Origin: a virus | Virus record (IMG/VR): IMGVR_UViG_3300007735_000797 | Span: 1-64,000 of that record | DNA length: 64,000 bases | Direction: 5' to 3' (one strand) | In this document: one piece after another, positions 29,234 to 38,234 of the stretch | Layout of the letters: every line of letters starts with the position of its first letter | Numbering within the stretch: position 1 is the first letter of the stretch | Made by a program: the position numbers and the translations under genes | Notes under the pieces: model-generated | Told to the model about the DNA's origin: nothing | The model's input: only the letters and a program-made list of their open reading frames with translations | Databases searched by the model: none

Positions 29234-29898
29234 AAAAAACGCAGATGTTCTCCTATTATTGCAGTTCTTGAAACCCCATCTGATGTTGTATAGCCAACTT
29301 CAAAATACAATTCAGGATTGTTTTCAATAAATTGTTTTATTTTATTATACTCATCAATTTTTAAATTTTGTAAAACATCGACTCTTTCCTCTAAGGGGAG
29401 GTTGTCCATAATGAAATATTCATCTGTTCTTTCAAAAGATTTTACATGTAGTGCAATCTTTTCTTCAGATGTTAATTCCTTTGATATGCAATCTTTGGCC
29501 TTTATGCTTTCAAATGTCACAATTTCGCCATTACCAATCATTAAGGTTTTGCCTTCTATAAGACTTATTTTATGATCTAAAACATTAAGACTTATTTTAT
29601 GCTTTTCTTGCGTTGTGGGGCATGTAATTTCCAAATCAAGTTGTTCGCCCATTGATTTAGCTCTCAAGAAAAGAAAACATTGTTCAACAAGAGCTAATTC
29701 GGCCTTTGCATTAAGTGGCGTGTCGAAACAATCGTTAATTAAATCCAAAACAGTTTTAATTATAAGATCATTTCTAGATTCCTCTTTTATAATTGCCAAG
29801 TTTTTTTCGTCCTTGACTAAGAACGGTCTGAAGTAATGCTCTTTTCCATTAAGCAATTTAGCTTTATATTTTGGTAATCTATTTTCAAAGTATGACAT
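29227..29898 (-). CDS. 26: Baseplate hub / tail assembly protein gp26
   Basis: Belongs to the T4 baseplate (gp26) family: F-R-P-F-L-V-K-D-E-K near the N-terminus, L-F-L-R-A-K-S-M-G-E near residue 80, an I-T-C-P-T-T strand, and a C-terminus ending H-L-R-F-F-S. Length (223 aa) is close to T4 gp26 (208). In T4 it takes part in building the central hub of the baseplate. Its end carries the slippery T8 run that can extend it by 66 residues. Genes for a tube-like protein and gp4 lie upstream. Confidence 0.75.
   Translation of the reverse strand: MSYFENRLPKYKAKLLNGKEHYFRPFLVKDEKNLAIIKEESRNDLIIKTVLDLINDCFDTPLNAKAELALVEQCFLFLRAKSMGEQLDLEITCPTTQEKHKISLNVLDHKISLIEGKTLMIGNGEIVTFESIKAKDCISKELTSEEKIALHVKSFERTDEYFIMDNLPLEERVDVLQNLKIDEYNKIKQFIENNPELYFEVGYTTSDGVSRTAIIGEHLRFFS
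29233..29239 (-). promoter_or_regulatory. Programmed -1 frameshift slippery site T-TTT-TTT
   Basis: On the minus strand the last gp26 codons are CGT TTT TTT TCT TAA. The heptamer T TTT TTT is in the correct phase for simultaneous -1 slippage, three bases before the stop codon, and leads into the 66-codon extension. Confidence 0.65.
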
Positions 29899-29905
29899 AT
29901 AATCC

Positions 29906-30478
29906 TCAATTATTTTTAAATGTATAAGTTCTAAAATTAAATTCTACAGTTGCAAACATAACAGCATTTTTTTCTGCTTCTCCAAATTCTAACGGAAAAA
30001 TTCCAATAGGATATGCTTCAGAGAAAATAAATGTAGATGAAACTTTATCCTGCAAATTCAGAGATACAAGAATTACTTGTCCGAGTATAGATGTATAATC
30101 ATTTACATAGGTATAACGATTACCAGCAAACCCTGTCCCGCTACCATTTAACTTTGATCCATCGTTAACAATACTTTCTACCCAATCATTAATAGCTTTA
30201 TAGTTTGTCCATTTAGCATCAACTGCCATAGTCAATAGCAAGGAACTTGTTTTATCAAAGTCAAAATTTACAGGCACATTTCTACCAATATTTGGACCGC
30301 TAGTAAAATCTCCAATGACTCCTACTGATTTGTTTGGAAACTTAACTGAAAATATTGGTATTGAATTGGCAACTTCTTGCCCATTTCTTGTAATGCTTAC
30401 TTCAAAGCGGTTGCTTCTTTGTAGTCCATAGGTCTCTACTTTATTTTTTATGTAATTTATTGAGCTGTTAATTTGCAT
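29906..30478 (-). CDS. Tail-tube-like protein, 190 aa
   Basis: Opening Q-R-S-N-R-F-E-V-S-I and V-K-F-P-N-K-S-V-G-V-I, then A-I-N-D-W-V and a final beta segment, follow the gp19-type tail-tube fold. Related proteins lie at 54383, 54913 and 61465. Being beside gp26 rather than the main tube genes, it may be a baseplate tube-initiator ring (as gp54/gp48 are in T4) rather than the shaft. It overlaps gp4 by 11 bases. Confidence 0.65.
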   Translation of the reverse strand: MQINSSINYIKNKVETYGLQRSNRFEVSITRNGQEVANSIPIFSVKFPNKSVGVIGDFTSGPNIGRNVPVNFDFDKTSSLLLTMAVDAKWTNYKAINDWVESIVNDGSKLNGSGTGFAGNRYTYVNDYTSILGQVILVSLNLQDKVSSTFIFSEAYPIGIFPLEFGEAEKNAVMFATVEFNFRTYTFKNN

Positions 30479-30905
30479 TGAATAACGTCTTTTCTGTTAG
30501 AATTTTAAATTTCCAATTGTTCTTCTCACATAAAACTTTAGTAGCATTCCATTTAGCCTCATTGACTAGATATTGGATCTTAGCTTCCATATAAGTCTTA
30601 CTAGCTTTCTTCTTTTTTTCTGGGCTTTTGGTTTGTTTATTTGGCTTAACCTCTATGATAAAGACTTGCTGTTTTCCATTTTCTTCTGTAAGAATGATAA
30701 AGTCTGGATAGTAGGTATGTACTTTCTTGTCAATAGGTGAAAGGTAGGGTATTTTAATCTTTTCATATCCCCACTTCTTGACTGTTGCAGTCTCATCTAA
30801 ATATTTGCAAAACTTTCTTTCCCATAAAGATTTCGTATAAACATGCGTAGTTCCACCCATATATTTATGGGGATTGGAAAGCAAAATTTTTGTTTTATAC
30901 GGCAT
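30468..30905 (-). CDS. 4: Head completion nuclease gp4
   Basis: T4 gp4 (gp50/65) completes filled heads before tail joining and carries a nuclease-like fold. Matching blocks: S-L-W-E-R-K-F-C-K-Y-L-D, I-K-I-P-Y-L-S-P, Y-Y-P-D-F-I, F-I-I-E-V-K-P-x-K-Q (E-x-K active site), and W-K-F-K-I-L-T-E-K-x-L at the C-terminus. The start at 30905 gives 145 aa (T4: 150); upstream ATGs would overlap the divergent gene more deeply and add nonconserved residues. Confidence 0.88.
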   Translation of the reverse strand: MPYKTKILLSNPHKYMGGTTHVYTKSLWERKFCKYLDETATVKKWGYEKIKIPYLSPIDKKVHTYYPDFIILTEENGKQQVFIIEVKPNKQTKSPEKKKKASKTYMEAKIQYLVNEAKWNATKVLCEKNNWKFKILTEKTLFNAN

Positions 30906-30925
30906 ACAATATCTATACATAAAGC

Positions 30926-31687
30926 ATGGGAGTTTATAGATATCCATTAGCATATGCAGCCGAAAATCCTTTCTGGATCTATTTTTCGGCAGCTGATTAT
31001 TCTGTCAGAGCACAAAATAGAACTAGAGCTGGAGTGGCTTCTAGGGCTGTAGAGACAGTTATATTACCTCTCCCTATGGTCTATAATCTTGAGACTAAGC
31101 ATATGTTCAACGAAGAACTTAGCTTTGTCGGTCCACACCTAAGTGTTGCTGGTATGGCAAACTCCGGTGGACCATTAGCACTGACCGAAAGAATCGCATC
31201 ATCAGTCTTTGGCTTTGTCGAACCTTTAGTAGCTACTGAAAGCTATAGACGTTTTTCAAATATCACTGAATTGGCTATTTTGTCAGAAGCCAGAAGATCA
31301 TTCCAGTTTCAATATTTATTTGTTCCAAAAAATACACAAGAAGCAGATGTGGTATGGACTATTTGCGATTTATTTAATACGATGTCTTATCCAGTCAGTG
31401 GAGGGGTTCCTGAAAAGGCGTATCCGCCACCGCTTTGGAGAATAGCTGGAAATAATTATAGAGTTACATCACAGTGGTTACAGGAACCATTGGTTTGCGT
31501 GTTGGCTGCTGTTGCAGTCAGCCCGATTCCTCAGCAAGATGCATATGTGCCTCGTTATAGAATCGATGGAAGCCCAGTGGCTACAAGACTATCGTTGACC
31601 TTTACAGAATTTGAACCCGGAACAAGAATTCCCGGTGCTCTTGGTGGTATTAGAAGCAAGTCTGAAATTGCGGCAGGATTAGGCTAA
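30926..31687 (+). CDS. 48: Baseplate tail-tube cap gp48-like
   Basis: It resembles the T4 gp48/gp54 C-terminal domain: F-Q-F-Q-Y-L-F-V-P-K-N-x-x-E-A, the dyad of I-C-D-L-F-N-T-M-S-Y-P and P-P-P-L-W-R-I-A-G, P-L-V-C-V-L-A-A-V-A-V, and S-L-T-F-T-E-F-E-P-G. The protein is shorter (253 aa) than T4 gp48 (364). It caps the baseplate hub and starts the tube. A CATAAAGC late-promoter-like sequence lies directly before the ATG. It begins the long plus-strand virion operon. Confidence 0.65.
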   Translation: MGVYRYPLAYAAENPFWIYFSAADYSVRAQNRTRAGVASRAVETVILPLPMVYNLETKHMFNEELSFVGPHLSVAGMANSGGPLALTERIASSVFGFVEPLVATESYRRFSNITELAILSEARRSFQFQYLFVPKNTQEADVVWTICDLFNTMSYPVSGGVPEKAYPPPLWRIAGNNYRVTSQWLQEPLVCVLAAVAVSPIPQQDAYVPRYRIDGSPVATRLSLTFTEFEPGTRIPGALGGIRSKSEIAAGLG

Positions 31688-32388
31688 TGAAACTCAATAT
31701 CAAAAATACTTTTACTTTATCAAAAATAGAAGGTAATAAAGATATCAAGATAGCTGATATATTTGGAAAAATCAAATTTCCAGAAGCTACAGTAGAATCC
31801 TTTAAACCAGCTGAGTACTTTTCCCCAGAACAAGTATCGTATGCCAAGTATGGTGATTCCAATAAAAGTCTTCAGATATTACAAAAATCAAATATAGTAA
31901 ATCCAAAATCAGATTTACCAAAGACAAAATATTTTATTACTAAAGAATTGAACTCTTCATATTATATTTTACATTCTTTTACTAATATACAAATAGGCGA
32001 TATATTTGTAAAAAAAGTTGGATCCTTTTTTGATCCGACAAATAATTTTTTTGTTATTACTTCAATTCAAAAATTAAGCGATAACTTTAGAAATATTGCT
32101 ATTTCAACTAAATACAAAGGAAAATTGGATGCAACGACTGATGCTGTTTTAGTAATCAGAAACGGTTCTATTATAGATGACAGCTCTATTACTGCAAGCA
32201 GTACAAAAAATAAATTTCCACTAAATTTTGTTTCCGACGATGGCGGAAAGGTTGAAAAATATAATTGGATTACAATACAATCTCATTTTATAGGATCAAA
32301 AACGACATACGCATTTGCTGATACATATTCATCGACCGAGAGCCAAGTATCTACTAATCTCAGTACATTTACATTGAACAGAATATAA
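31687..32388 (+). CDS. Baseplate wedge protein, possibly gp53
   Basis: Residues about 40-70 (E-Y-F-S-P-E-Q-V-S-Y-A-K-Y-G-D-S-N-K-S-L, then Q-I-L) recall the LysM-like segment of T4 gp53 (Y-x-Y-G-D...I-L). The rest, a Ser/Thr/Lys-rich beta region, gives no match. Position between gp48-like and hub genes supports a baseplate role. It overlaps the preceding gene by one base. Confidence 0.5.
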   Translation: MKLNIKNTFTLSKIEGNKDIKIADIFGKIKFPEATVESFKPAEYFSPEQVSYAKYGDSNKSLQILQKSNIVNPKSDLPKTKYFITKELNSSYYILHSFTNIQIGDIFVKKVGSFFDPTNNFFVITSIQKLSDNFRNIAISTKYKGKLDATTDAVLVIRNGSIIDDSSITASSTKNKFPLNFVSDDGGKVEKYNWITIQSHFIGSKTTYAFADTYSSTESQVSTNLSTFTLNRI

Positions 32389-32389
32389 T

Positions 32390-34786
32390 ATGCTTCCGAA
32401 TTTTATTAAAATAAGAGAGATATCTTTTTATCATTATAGTACAGATGCCTTTGAATTAGTATTGAGTGGTGATACTGATATCGGTGATCCAACATTTACA
32501 TTTGTTAGCGATTCTGTCTCAAGATCCATGTTTGAACGACTGGAATTCAGTAGTGGAATTGACAACATTTATGCAAATGGAATATTAGTGTTAAGGGATC
32601 GCGGTGATATAGTCGGCAAATTAAATCCATCTGGTAAAGATATTATTAAAGTTGTTATCACTTCCGATGATGATGCATCTGAAGAAATTGAACAATATTA
32701 TGTGGCATCAGAATGCTCATATTCAAGCGGAGCTACAGATAGAAAACATACCAAACTTGTTACATTTAAACTTCTTTCATTGAATCTTTATAGAAATGAA
32801 AGAGCCATTAATAGCCAAAATATAACTGAACTCAAATATGGATTTATTGACAATAGCAATTTGATGTTCAATAGAATATGTAATAACGCTGGATTTTATT
32901 ATTCGGATACCGGAACAGGTCCATCGACAAGAACTTGTTATTATCTAAAAAATAAGAATCTGATTTATCCAAATAACAGAGTTACTGATGACAGCCCAAT
33001 GTCACATTTACTTTATATGAGTAAATATGCATTACCAGAAAATCCAGAGAATAATTATCCCTCTTATTTTGTGTATGATGATGCAAATACAAGTTTACAA
33101 TTTAAAAATATAATTCCAGAGGATCCAGAAGCTGTTACTTATGAAAAGAAGTTTATTATTGGTAATATTAATACCATTCAAGATAAAGAAGTACCCTTTG
33201 AAATTAAACCAACTAAGCAATTTTCGTTTTCGGAACTTATTAATTCTGGAGCATTAAGTTCATATTACGAATGTGTTTTCCCAGATTTTTATAAACCTTA
33301 TATTGATTTTTTGGGAAATACAGAATATATCAAAACTAATATAGAATATAATATTACCGATTTAAATCCAGATTTTGCAAATTTGTGTTCTGTCAATGAC
33401 CGAGGATTATCTTATACTTTGTTGGATGAAGTAATTGATGGCGTTAGTTTCTTTTATAGTGCGTATATACCAACAAAAAGATTCGTGGATAACAAACCCT
33501 ATGGTTATTATGATACAACTTATTTAAATTTGCCATATGAACCAGTTTTTAATGTTTATGCGAATATAGATTCTCCAAAAACCACTCTTAAAATTTATCA
33601 AACAATGTTTGATATTTTCCCTTATACAGATGATTTCTTAAATTCAACCAATGCTCCCGGAATAACTTCCAGCAAGGCAATGGTTTCTAAGATAGTCCAA
33701 ATATTGGACAGTGTTGAGAATGCCAAGAAAACGTATCACGAAACAATTACTCTCAAGGAGCAATATAATGTTTTTAAATACGTTCTTTGTTGTTTAGAGG
33801 GTGAAGGACCTGATGATGGTGCAGCATTTGATGCAGTTGTCAAATACAATAGAGTACTGACAAATAGTTCAGATACTAAGCATCCGGTATATCTTTATAC
33901 ATTTAAAGAAGTAGAATTTGTACCCATCGATTTTAATGTTTTCTTTAGCGGATATGATACCTCTTTATCTGGAATCACAATTATAGGTGGCTCTTTAGCA
34001 GGAGTTACCATTCAAGGTATCACTCTTGATATTTCAAAATATGATACCTTCTATTGGCCTACTGGAGCTGTCACTACAATTTTTGATATTACTTTGGGTA
34101 TGGCTGGTGTAGCAGATGCAGCCAAAAAGCATAATATACATTATATTCTTGCGGGTAAGAAGGATGGACGTTCTGGATATTGTTTCAATACAAATGAAAT
34201 GATGAATTTTCATATCAATCCAGAATCGCTTGGAAATACTTACACTTATTTTAACAATGGTATTACATTGGGTGCGACTGGATTCTATTACGGGGGATCT
34301 GGATACGATCTATCCCTTAAGCAACTGATTCTTCGAACCAATACAAGCGGTACGATTGTTGATACCTTTGCCTTCAATGATTATAGAATTATGCCCATTG
34401 GCTGTAATAAACAAAATTGGTCAATTGAAAATGGCGGTGAATATACTGATCCACCAGTTCAAGCTAATAATACTAAATGTAATATTCGTTCAAGGCATCA
34501 TGTAACCAAAATAACACAGAAAAACATTACAGGTCTTAATGGACTAACAGGACTGACTTACACCTGTGTCGGTATAACTGCATTAGTAGCTGGTGTCACC
34601 CAAAATTTAACAATTTGCCCAAATACAAAGTATTATTTGTTCGATGTTCAAAATGCAATAGATGGTTTCTGCGGTATTGAGTGCGAACAGAGTGACAATA
34701 CAAATCCAATATTTGGAATTCAAAGCACTCAATCTGATCCGTTTAGTTTCATCAAACCATTACCTACAGGTTATACAGCAATATGA
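32390..34786 (+). CDS. Baseplate hub protein gp27-like, N-terminal component
   Basis: The first 150 residues (S-R-S-M-F-E-R-L-E-F-S-S-G, G-I-L-V-L-R-D-R-G-D-I-V-G-K-L, I-K-V-V-I-T-S) match the first beta-barrel of gp27-type hub proteins, which form the trimeric ring under the tail tube. The remaining 650 residues are Tyr/Asn-rich. It is much larger than T4 gp27 (391 aa). The missing C-terminal barrel appears to be in the next gene, whose start overlaps by 4 bases. Confidence 0.55.
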   Translation: MLPNFIKIREISFYHYSTDAFELVLSGDTDIGDPTFTFVSDSVSRSMFERLEFSSGIDNIYANGILVLRDRGDIVGKLNPSGKDIIKVVITSDDDASEEIEQYYVASECSYSSGATDRKHTKLVTFKLLSLNLYRNERAINSQNITELKYGFIDNSNLMFNRICNNAGFYYSDTGTGPSTRTCYYLKNKNLIYPNNRVTDDSPMSHLLYMSKYALPENPENNYPSYFVYDDANTSLQFKNIIPEDPEAVTYEKKFIIGNINTIQDKEVPFEIKPTKQFSFSELINSGALSSYYECVFPDFYKPYIDFLGNTEYIKTNIEYNITDLNPDFANLCSVNDRGLSYTLLDEVIDGVSFFYSAYIPTKRFVDNKPYGYYDTTYLNLPYEPVFNVYANIDSPKTTLKIYQTMFDIFPYTDDFLNSTNAPGITSSKAMVSKIVQILDSVENAKKTYHETITLKEQYNVFKYVLCCLEGEGPDDGAAFDAVVKYNRVLTNSSDTKHPVYLYTFKEVEFVPIDFNVFFSGYDTSLSGITIIGGSLAGVTIQGITLDISKYDTFYWPTGAVTTIFDITLGMAGVADAAKKHNIHYILAGKKDGRSGYCFNTNEMMNFHINPESLGNTYTYFNNGITLGATGFYYGGSGYDLSLKQLILRTNTSGTIVDTFAFNDYRIMPIGCNKQNWSIENGGEYTDPPVQANNTKCNIRSRHHVTKITQKNITGLNGLTGLTYTCVGITALVAGVTQNLTICPNTKYYLFDVQNAIDGFCGIECEQSDNTNPIFGIQSTQSDPFSFIKPLPTGYTAI

Positions 34787-35490
34787 AACAATTTAAAAGA
34801 ATATTAACGCATTTTTTACATGAAGTACATGATCACGATGAGCGATTTTCTGAAATTGAACAATATATTTGTGCTAATCCGGATGCAGTCAATAATCAAC
34901 CAAGAGATATAGAAGATTGTATTGCAAAATTTCCTAAATTAAGTGCATATAAGCCAACAACCCCAGAGCCGCTTAATTCAACAATAGAACAATTGTTTGC
35001 AAATGCTTCAGAGTGTTCTGGAATATCCAGTATGTTGGGAACTACTTATTGGGGATGTGAATGGGGACACCCAACATCATCAATTTCTTGTGATTGCCCA
35101 TATGTTAGCGTACCCTTTTTCACCTACATGGCACACAAAAAATTAACAGCATCTTTCTACAACACTCCGTTAAAGACACCGATGCTTCGTGCTGCCTTTG
35201 AAACTTTATTAAAAGCTAGAAAAATAACAGTAACAGTTAGAGGTAATTTTTCATTTGATATTGGTCAAATTATAGAGATAGAGGATAATAGGCCTGTTAC
35301 AAAAGAGAACGAATCTATTACCCAGTCTGGATTCTCTGGTAAATGGCTAATACTAAATGTCAAACACGTTTTTAATAGAGATTACCACTATGAATGTGAG
35401 CTGGATTGCGCTTCATATGATCTTATAACAGCTGAACTTAATCTCTTACAGTCAGGCGATGTGTCAGGACTAGGAATCATAAATAGCTAA
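34783..35490 (+). CDS. Hub C-terminal barrel-like protein, 235 aa
   Basis: Residues about 145-215 (K-I-T-V-T-V-R-G-N-F-S-F-D-I-G-Q-I-I-E-I-E, S-G-K-W-L-I-L-N-V-K-H-V-F) resemble the second barrel of gp27-type hub proteins (T-V-x-G-N-x-x-L-x-x-G-x-x-V ... G-x-Y-x-I). The N-terminal half holds several Cys in a C-x(n)-W-G-C-E-W, C-D-C-P cluster that may bind metal or iron. Translationally coupled to the preceding hub gene. Confidence 0.55.
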   Translation: MKQFKRILTHFLHEVHDHDERFSEIEQYICANPDAVNNQPRDIEDCIAKFPKLSAYKPTTPEPLNSTIEQLFANASECSGISSMLGTTYWGCEWGHPTSSISCDCPYVSVPFFTYMAHKKLTASFYNTPLKTPMLRAAFETLLKARKITVTVRGNFSFDIGQIIEIEDNRPVTKENESITQSGFSGKWLILNVKHVFNRDYHYECELDCASYDLITAELNLLQSGDVSGLGIINS

Positions 35491-35491
35491 T

Positions 35492-35866
35492 ATGGCAAAA
35501 GATTTTGATTTAAATCTTACAGTATCGGCAAAAAGCAAAGATTTTGTGCTTTTGAATACCACTTCTGCCTTGAATCAAACAATAACAAATTTGGTCAATG
35601 TTCGTACTGGGGATATTATTTCAGATTTTTCAGTCAATTCTCCCCTATCTAGTTTAAATTATTCGGTAGATCCAATTTATAGAGAATATTATCTTTCTCT
35701 CATTCCAGATTTTTTGACCCACATTACAAATGGGGAGATAGCTGAAGCTGAAATAACAACAAACAGCGTTACAAATAATAAAGTATCATTGGATTTGCGT
35801 TATAAGACCAAGTCTAATGCTTCGGGAAGAGCAAATACAGTCAAAATAGAACAGAATTTATACTAA
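35492..35866 (+). CDS. 25: Baseplate wedge protein gp25-like
   Basis: A 124-aa protein (T4 gp25: 132) with N-L-V-N-V-R-T-G-D-I-I-S-D-F-S-V-N-S-P-L, corresponding to the gp25/gpW 'N-L-L-x-T-x-x-G-E' block, and a beta C-terminus. The gene lies immediately before gp6, as gp25 does in many T4-like marine phages. gp25 nucleates the sheath on the wedge. Sequence support is modest; context is good. Confidence 0.6.
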   Translation: MAKDFDLNLTVSAKSKDFVLLNTTSALNQTITNLVNVRTGDIISDFSVNSPLSSLNYSVDPIYREYYLSLIPDFLTHITNGEIAEAEITTNSVTNNKVSLDLRYKTKSNASGRANTVKIEQNLY

Positions 35867-35867
35867 A

Positions 35868-37553
35868 ATGGCAATTACCACCAATAATCTTGACATATCA
35901 GCATTGGATTTTGATTCAATTAAATCCGATCTTAAAACTTATTTACAAACCCAAACGGAAATTGGTAAAGATATAGGGTTTGAAACAGGTTCTGTCTCTG
36001 ATTCTTTGCTGTCTGTGCTATCGTATAATACTCTTTATTATGCCTATTACATCTATGCGCTATATCAAGAAACAAGCGTTGAGAATGCGACCAAGATTTC
36101 TTCTATTGAAAATATATTAAAGGGTATTGGATATACTGCACCGGGGTATAAATCTGCAACTGCAAATTTAAGATTGACCCACAAATCAGGTGCCTCCGCA
36201 ACATCTGTATTTAAATTTGATGTATTTAGCGCGAGTAATGAATTTGGGAAGAAATCATTTATTTATACTGGAAACGATCAAACTCTTTCCAGCGGATATA
36301 TCGATATTCCAGTAACTGAAGGTGCAATTGTAAGTGAAGTTCATTTTTTAGATGCAAATCAAACATACATTGAATTAGACGATACCAACATTGATATAGC
36401 TAATATTTTTGTTTCTGTTAGCGGAAGTTATTGGACAAATGCTGCTTACTTTACAGGAACCCCCACAAGCTCTTCGCAAGTGTTCTTTGTAGAAAAGGTT
36501 GGAGGAAAGTATAGAGTTGTTTTTGGTGGCTCTAGACAGGATTCAAGGCTAAATGCCGCAGGATCAATCCCCTCAACTTCAGAACAAATAGTAGTTTACT
36601 ATATTCGTTCAAGTGGTACATCTGGCAATAATTGTAAGGTATTTACATCTACGAATTCAAATTATACAATTACTACTAATATAAATTCTGCTGGTGGATT
36701 AAATCAAGTTGACATTGAATATTTGCGAGAAGTATCTCCGCTTATATTTGGACTAAATCCAACAAATAAAAGAATAGTAACTATTAATGATTTGAAAGGC
36801 TATATTGGCACTCATTCTACATATGATACTACCAAGGATATTGATACGAATATATCAGTTTGGAACGGTGCAAATACAAATCTAAAAGAATTTGGAACGT
36901 GCTATTTTTCAATCATTAATTCAACAACCACGATTGGTAATCAGATAATTTCTGATGTTGCTGATTATAAAGCTGGAAATATAACCGTCAAGTATGTCGT
37001 TCCAAAGACTGTCAGTCTTGCAGTTACAATAGCTGCTAAATATCTACCAAAAACAAAGAAGACTGCGGCTCAATTGAAATCGGGAATCGAATCTGCTTTA
37101 ACTGTTTACGATGTCAATGAATTTTTCAATAGTGTTAATTCAGAAGATTTATTGGCCATAATGAGAACTGTGGATTCTTCTCTTTCAACCAATCAAACAA
37201 CAATTTCGATGACAGCAACCTATGTTCATAGCTTGACCAGCGGAATAAATTTTGGATTTGAAAATGAAATTATCAGTTTCAATACTGAATTGTTCTCCTC
37301 AAAATATGGATCAGTAAAACTTACAAGCTCAACAGTAGCTGACATTACTGGTTTTTACAAGATTCAAATGAAAAATTCTTCAGACGTTTTCATGGATTAT
37401 GTCGGAAGATTCAATCCAAAAACAGGTGTAATTTCTCTAAAGAGTTCCTTTAATGCTACGAGTATAACATTCAACTTCGTAGTAAAGGACATAGAAGCGG
37501 TTAAGAATTTTGTTGTTGATCCTACATTTACAGTAACAACAGAAATACTATGA
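35868..37553 (+). CDS. 6: Baseplate wedge protein gp6
   Basis: Central ring protein of the baseplate (J family). Diagnostic N-terminus: L-D-F-D-S-I-K-S-D-L-K-T-Y-L, G-S-V-S-D-S-L-L-S-V-L-S-Y-N-T-x-Y-Y-A-Y, and I-L-K-G-I-G-Y-T-A-P-G. Later V-D-I-E-Y-L-R-E-V-S-P and N-R-R/K-I-V-T-I-N-D-L. Length 561 aa (T4: 660). It binds gp7 and gp53 in T4; it overlaps the following structural gene by 4 bases. Confidence 0.88.
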   Translation: MAITTNNLDISALDFDSIKSDLKTYLQTQTEIGKDIGFETGSVSDSLLSVLSYNTLYYAYYIYALYQETSVENATKISSIENILKGIGYTAPGYKSATANLRLTHKSGASATSVFKFDVFSASNEFGKKSFIYTGNDQTLSSGYIDIPVTEGAIVSEVHFLDANQTYIELDDTNIDIANIFVSVSGSYWTNAAYFTGTPTSSSQVFFVEKVGGKYRVVFGGSRQDSRLNAAGSIPSTSEQIVVYYIRSSGTSGNNCKVFTSTNSNYTITTNINSAGGLNQVDIEYLREVSPLIFGLNPTNKRIVTINDLKGYIGTHSTYDTTKDIDTNISVWNGANTNLKEFGTCYFSIINSTTTIGNQIISDVADYKAGNITVKYVVPKTVSLAVTIAAKYLPKTKKTAAQLKSGIESALTVYDVNEFFNSVNSEDLLAIMRTVDSSLSTNQTTISMTATYVHSLTSGINFGFENEIISFNTELFSSKYGSVKLTSSTVADITGFYKIQMKNSSDVFMDYVGRFNPKTGVISLKSSFNATSITFNFVVKDIEAVKNFVVDPTFTVTTEIL

Positions 37554-38233
37554 TTTTATTTTTTAATCCAGAAACACAAGGACTGACCGTATCTTTCGAT
37601 GCGAGTTATTACATTGCTGAACTGGAAAATTACATAGCAACAACATTTAAAAGCACTACTCCACCAACAAATAAAATTTTTGTTGAGGAGTATTTTCCCC
37701 AATGGATAAGAGAACAGCATAACAAAAATCCTGTTAGATTCGTTAGTTTTTTACAAAACTATTATGACTGGCTTTTTACTGTTGTATCCGGTGATGGATT
37801 TGGTGCTGATTACGAACTTGAAAAGTTATTAGGTATTAGAGAATGCCCATTTGATTCGGTTGATGAATTAATTTATCTCTATGCTAATGATTTTCATGGC
37901 ATATCATATACTACGACTCAAGTAGAGAATTTCAGACCTTTTATTGAAAACATCCAAAAGAAATATCTTTCTGTAAAAGGTACAGACTCATCCTATGAAT
38001 ATTTTATTAAAGAAATTTACGGATTCACTGCTGGAGTTACGGCCAATTATTCTAATACTACTTTTGTACTAAATTCTACTAATATTGGACCGACTAACAA
38101 AATTCAAGACAAGACTTCTGAAAATACATATACTGTCAAAATCGATGTCAGCTCAACAGCTGCCACTGCTGCTGACAAGAAGACAATAGAAGAATCATTC
38201 AATATTTTAGGATATAAGACATTGGTAATCTAA
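37550..38233 (+). CDS. Baseplate or tail structural protein, 227 aa
   Basis: The pattern E-Y-F-P-Q-W-I-R-E-x(6)-P-V-R-F-V-S-F-L-Q-N-Y-Y-D-W-L and later Y-L-S-V-K-G-T-D-S-S-Y-E-Y-F-I-K-E-I-Y-G-F is the recurrent N-terminal module of large structural (gp7-region) proteins in T4-like marine phages, where it probably anchors a protein to the wedge. Here it stands alone, without the usual long C-terminal part. Confidence 0.65.
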   Translation: MILFFNPETQGLTVSFDASYYIAELENYIATTFKSTTPPTNKIFVEEYFPQWIREQHNKNPVRFVSFLQNYYDWLFTVVSGDGFGADYELEKLLGIRECPFDSVDELIYLYANDFHGISYTTTQVENFRPFIENIQKKYLSVKGTDSSYEYFIKEIYGFTAGVTANYSNTTFVLNSTNIGPTNKIQDKTSENTYTVKIDVSSTAATAADKKTIEESFNILGYKTLVI

Positions 38234-38234
38234 C

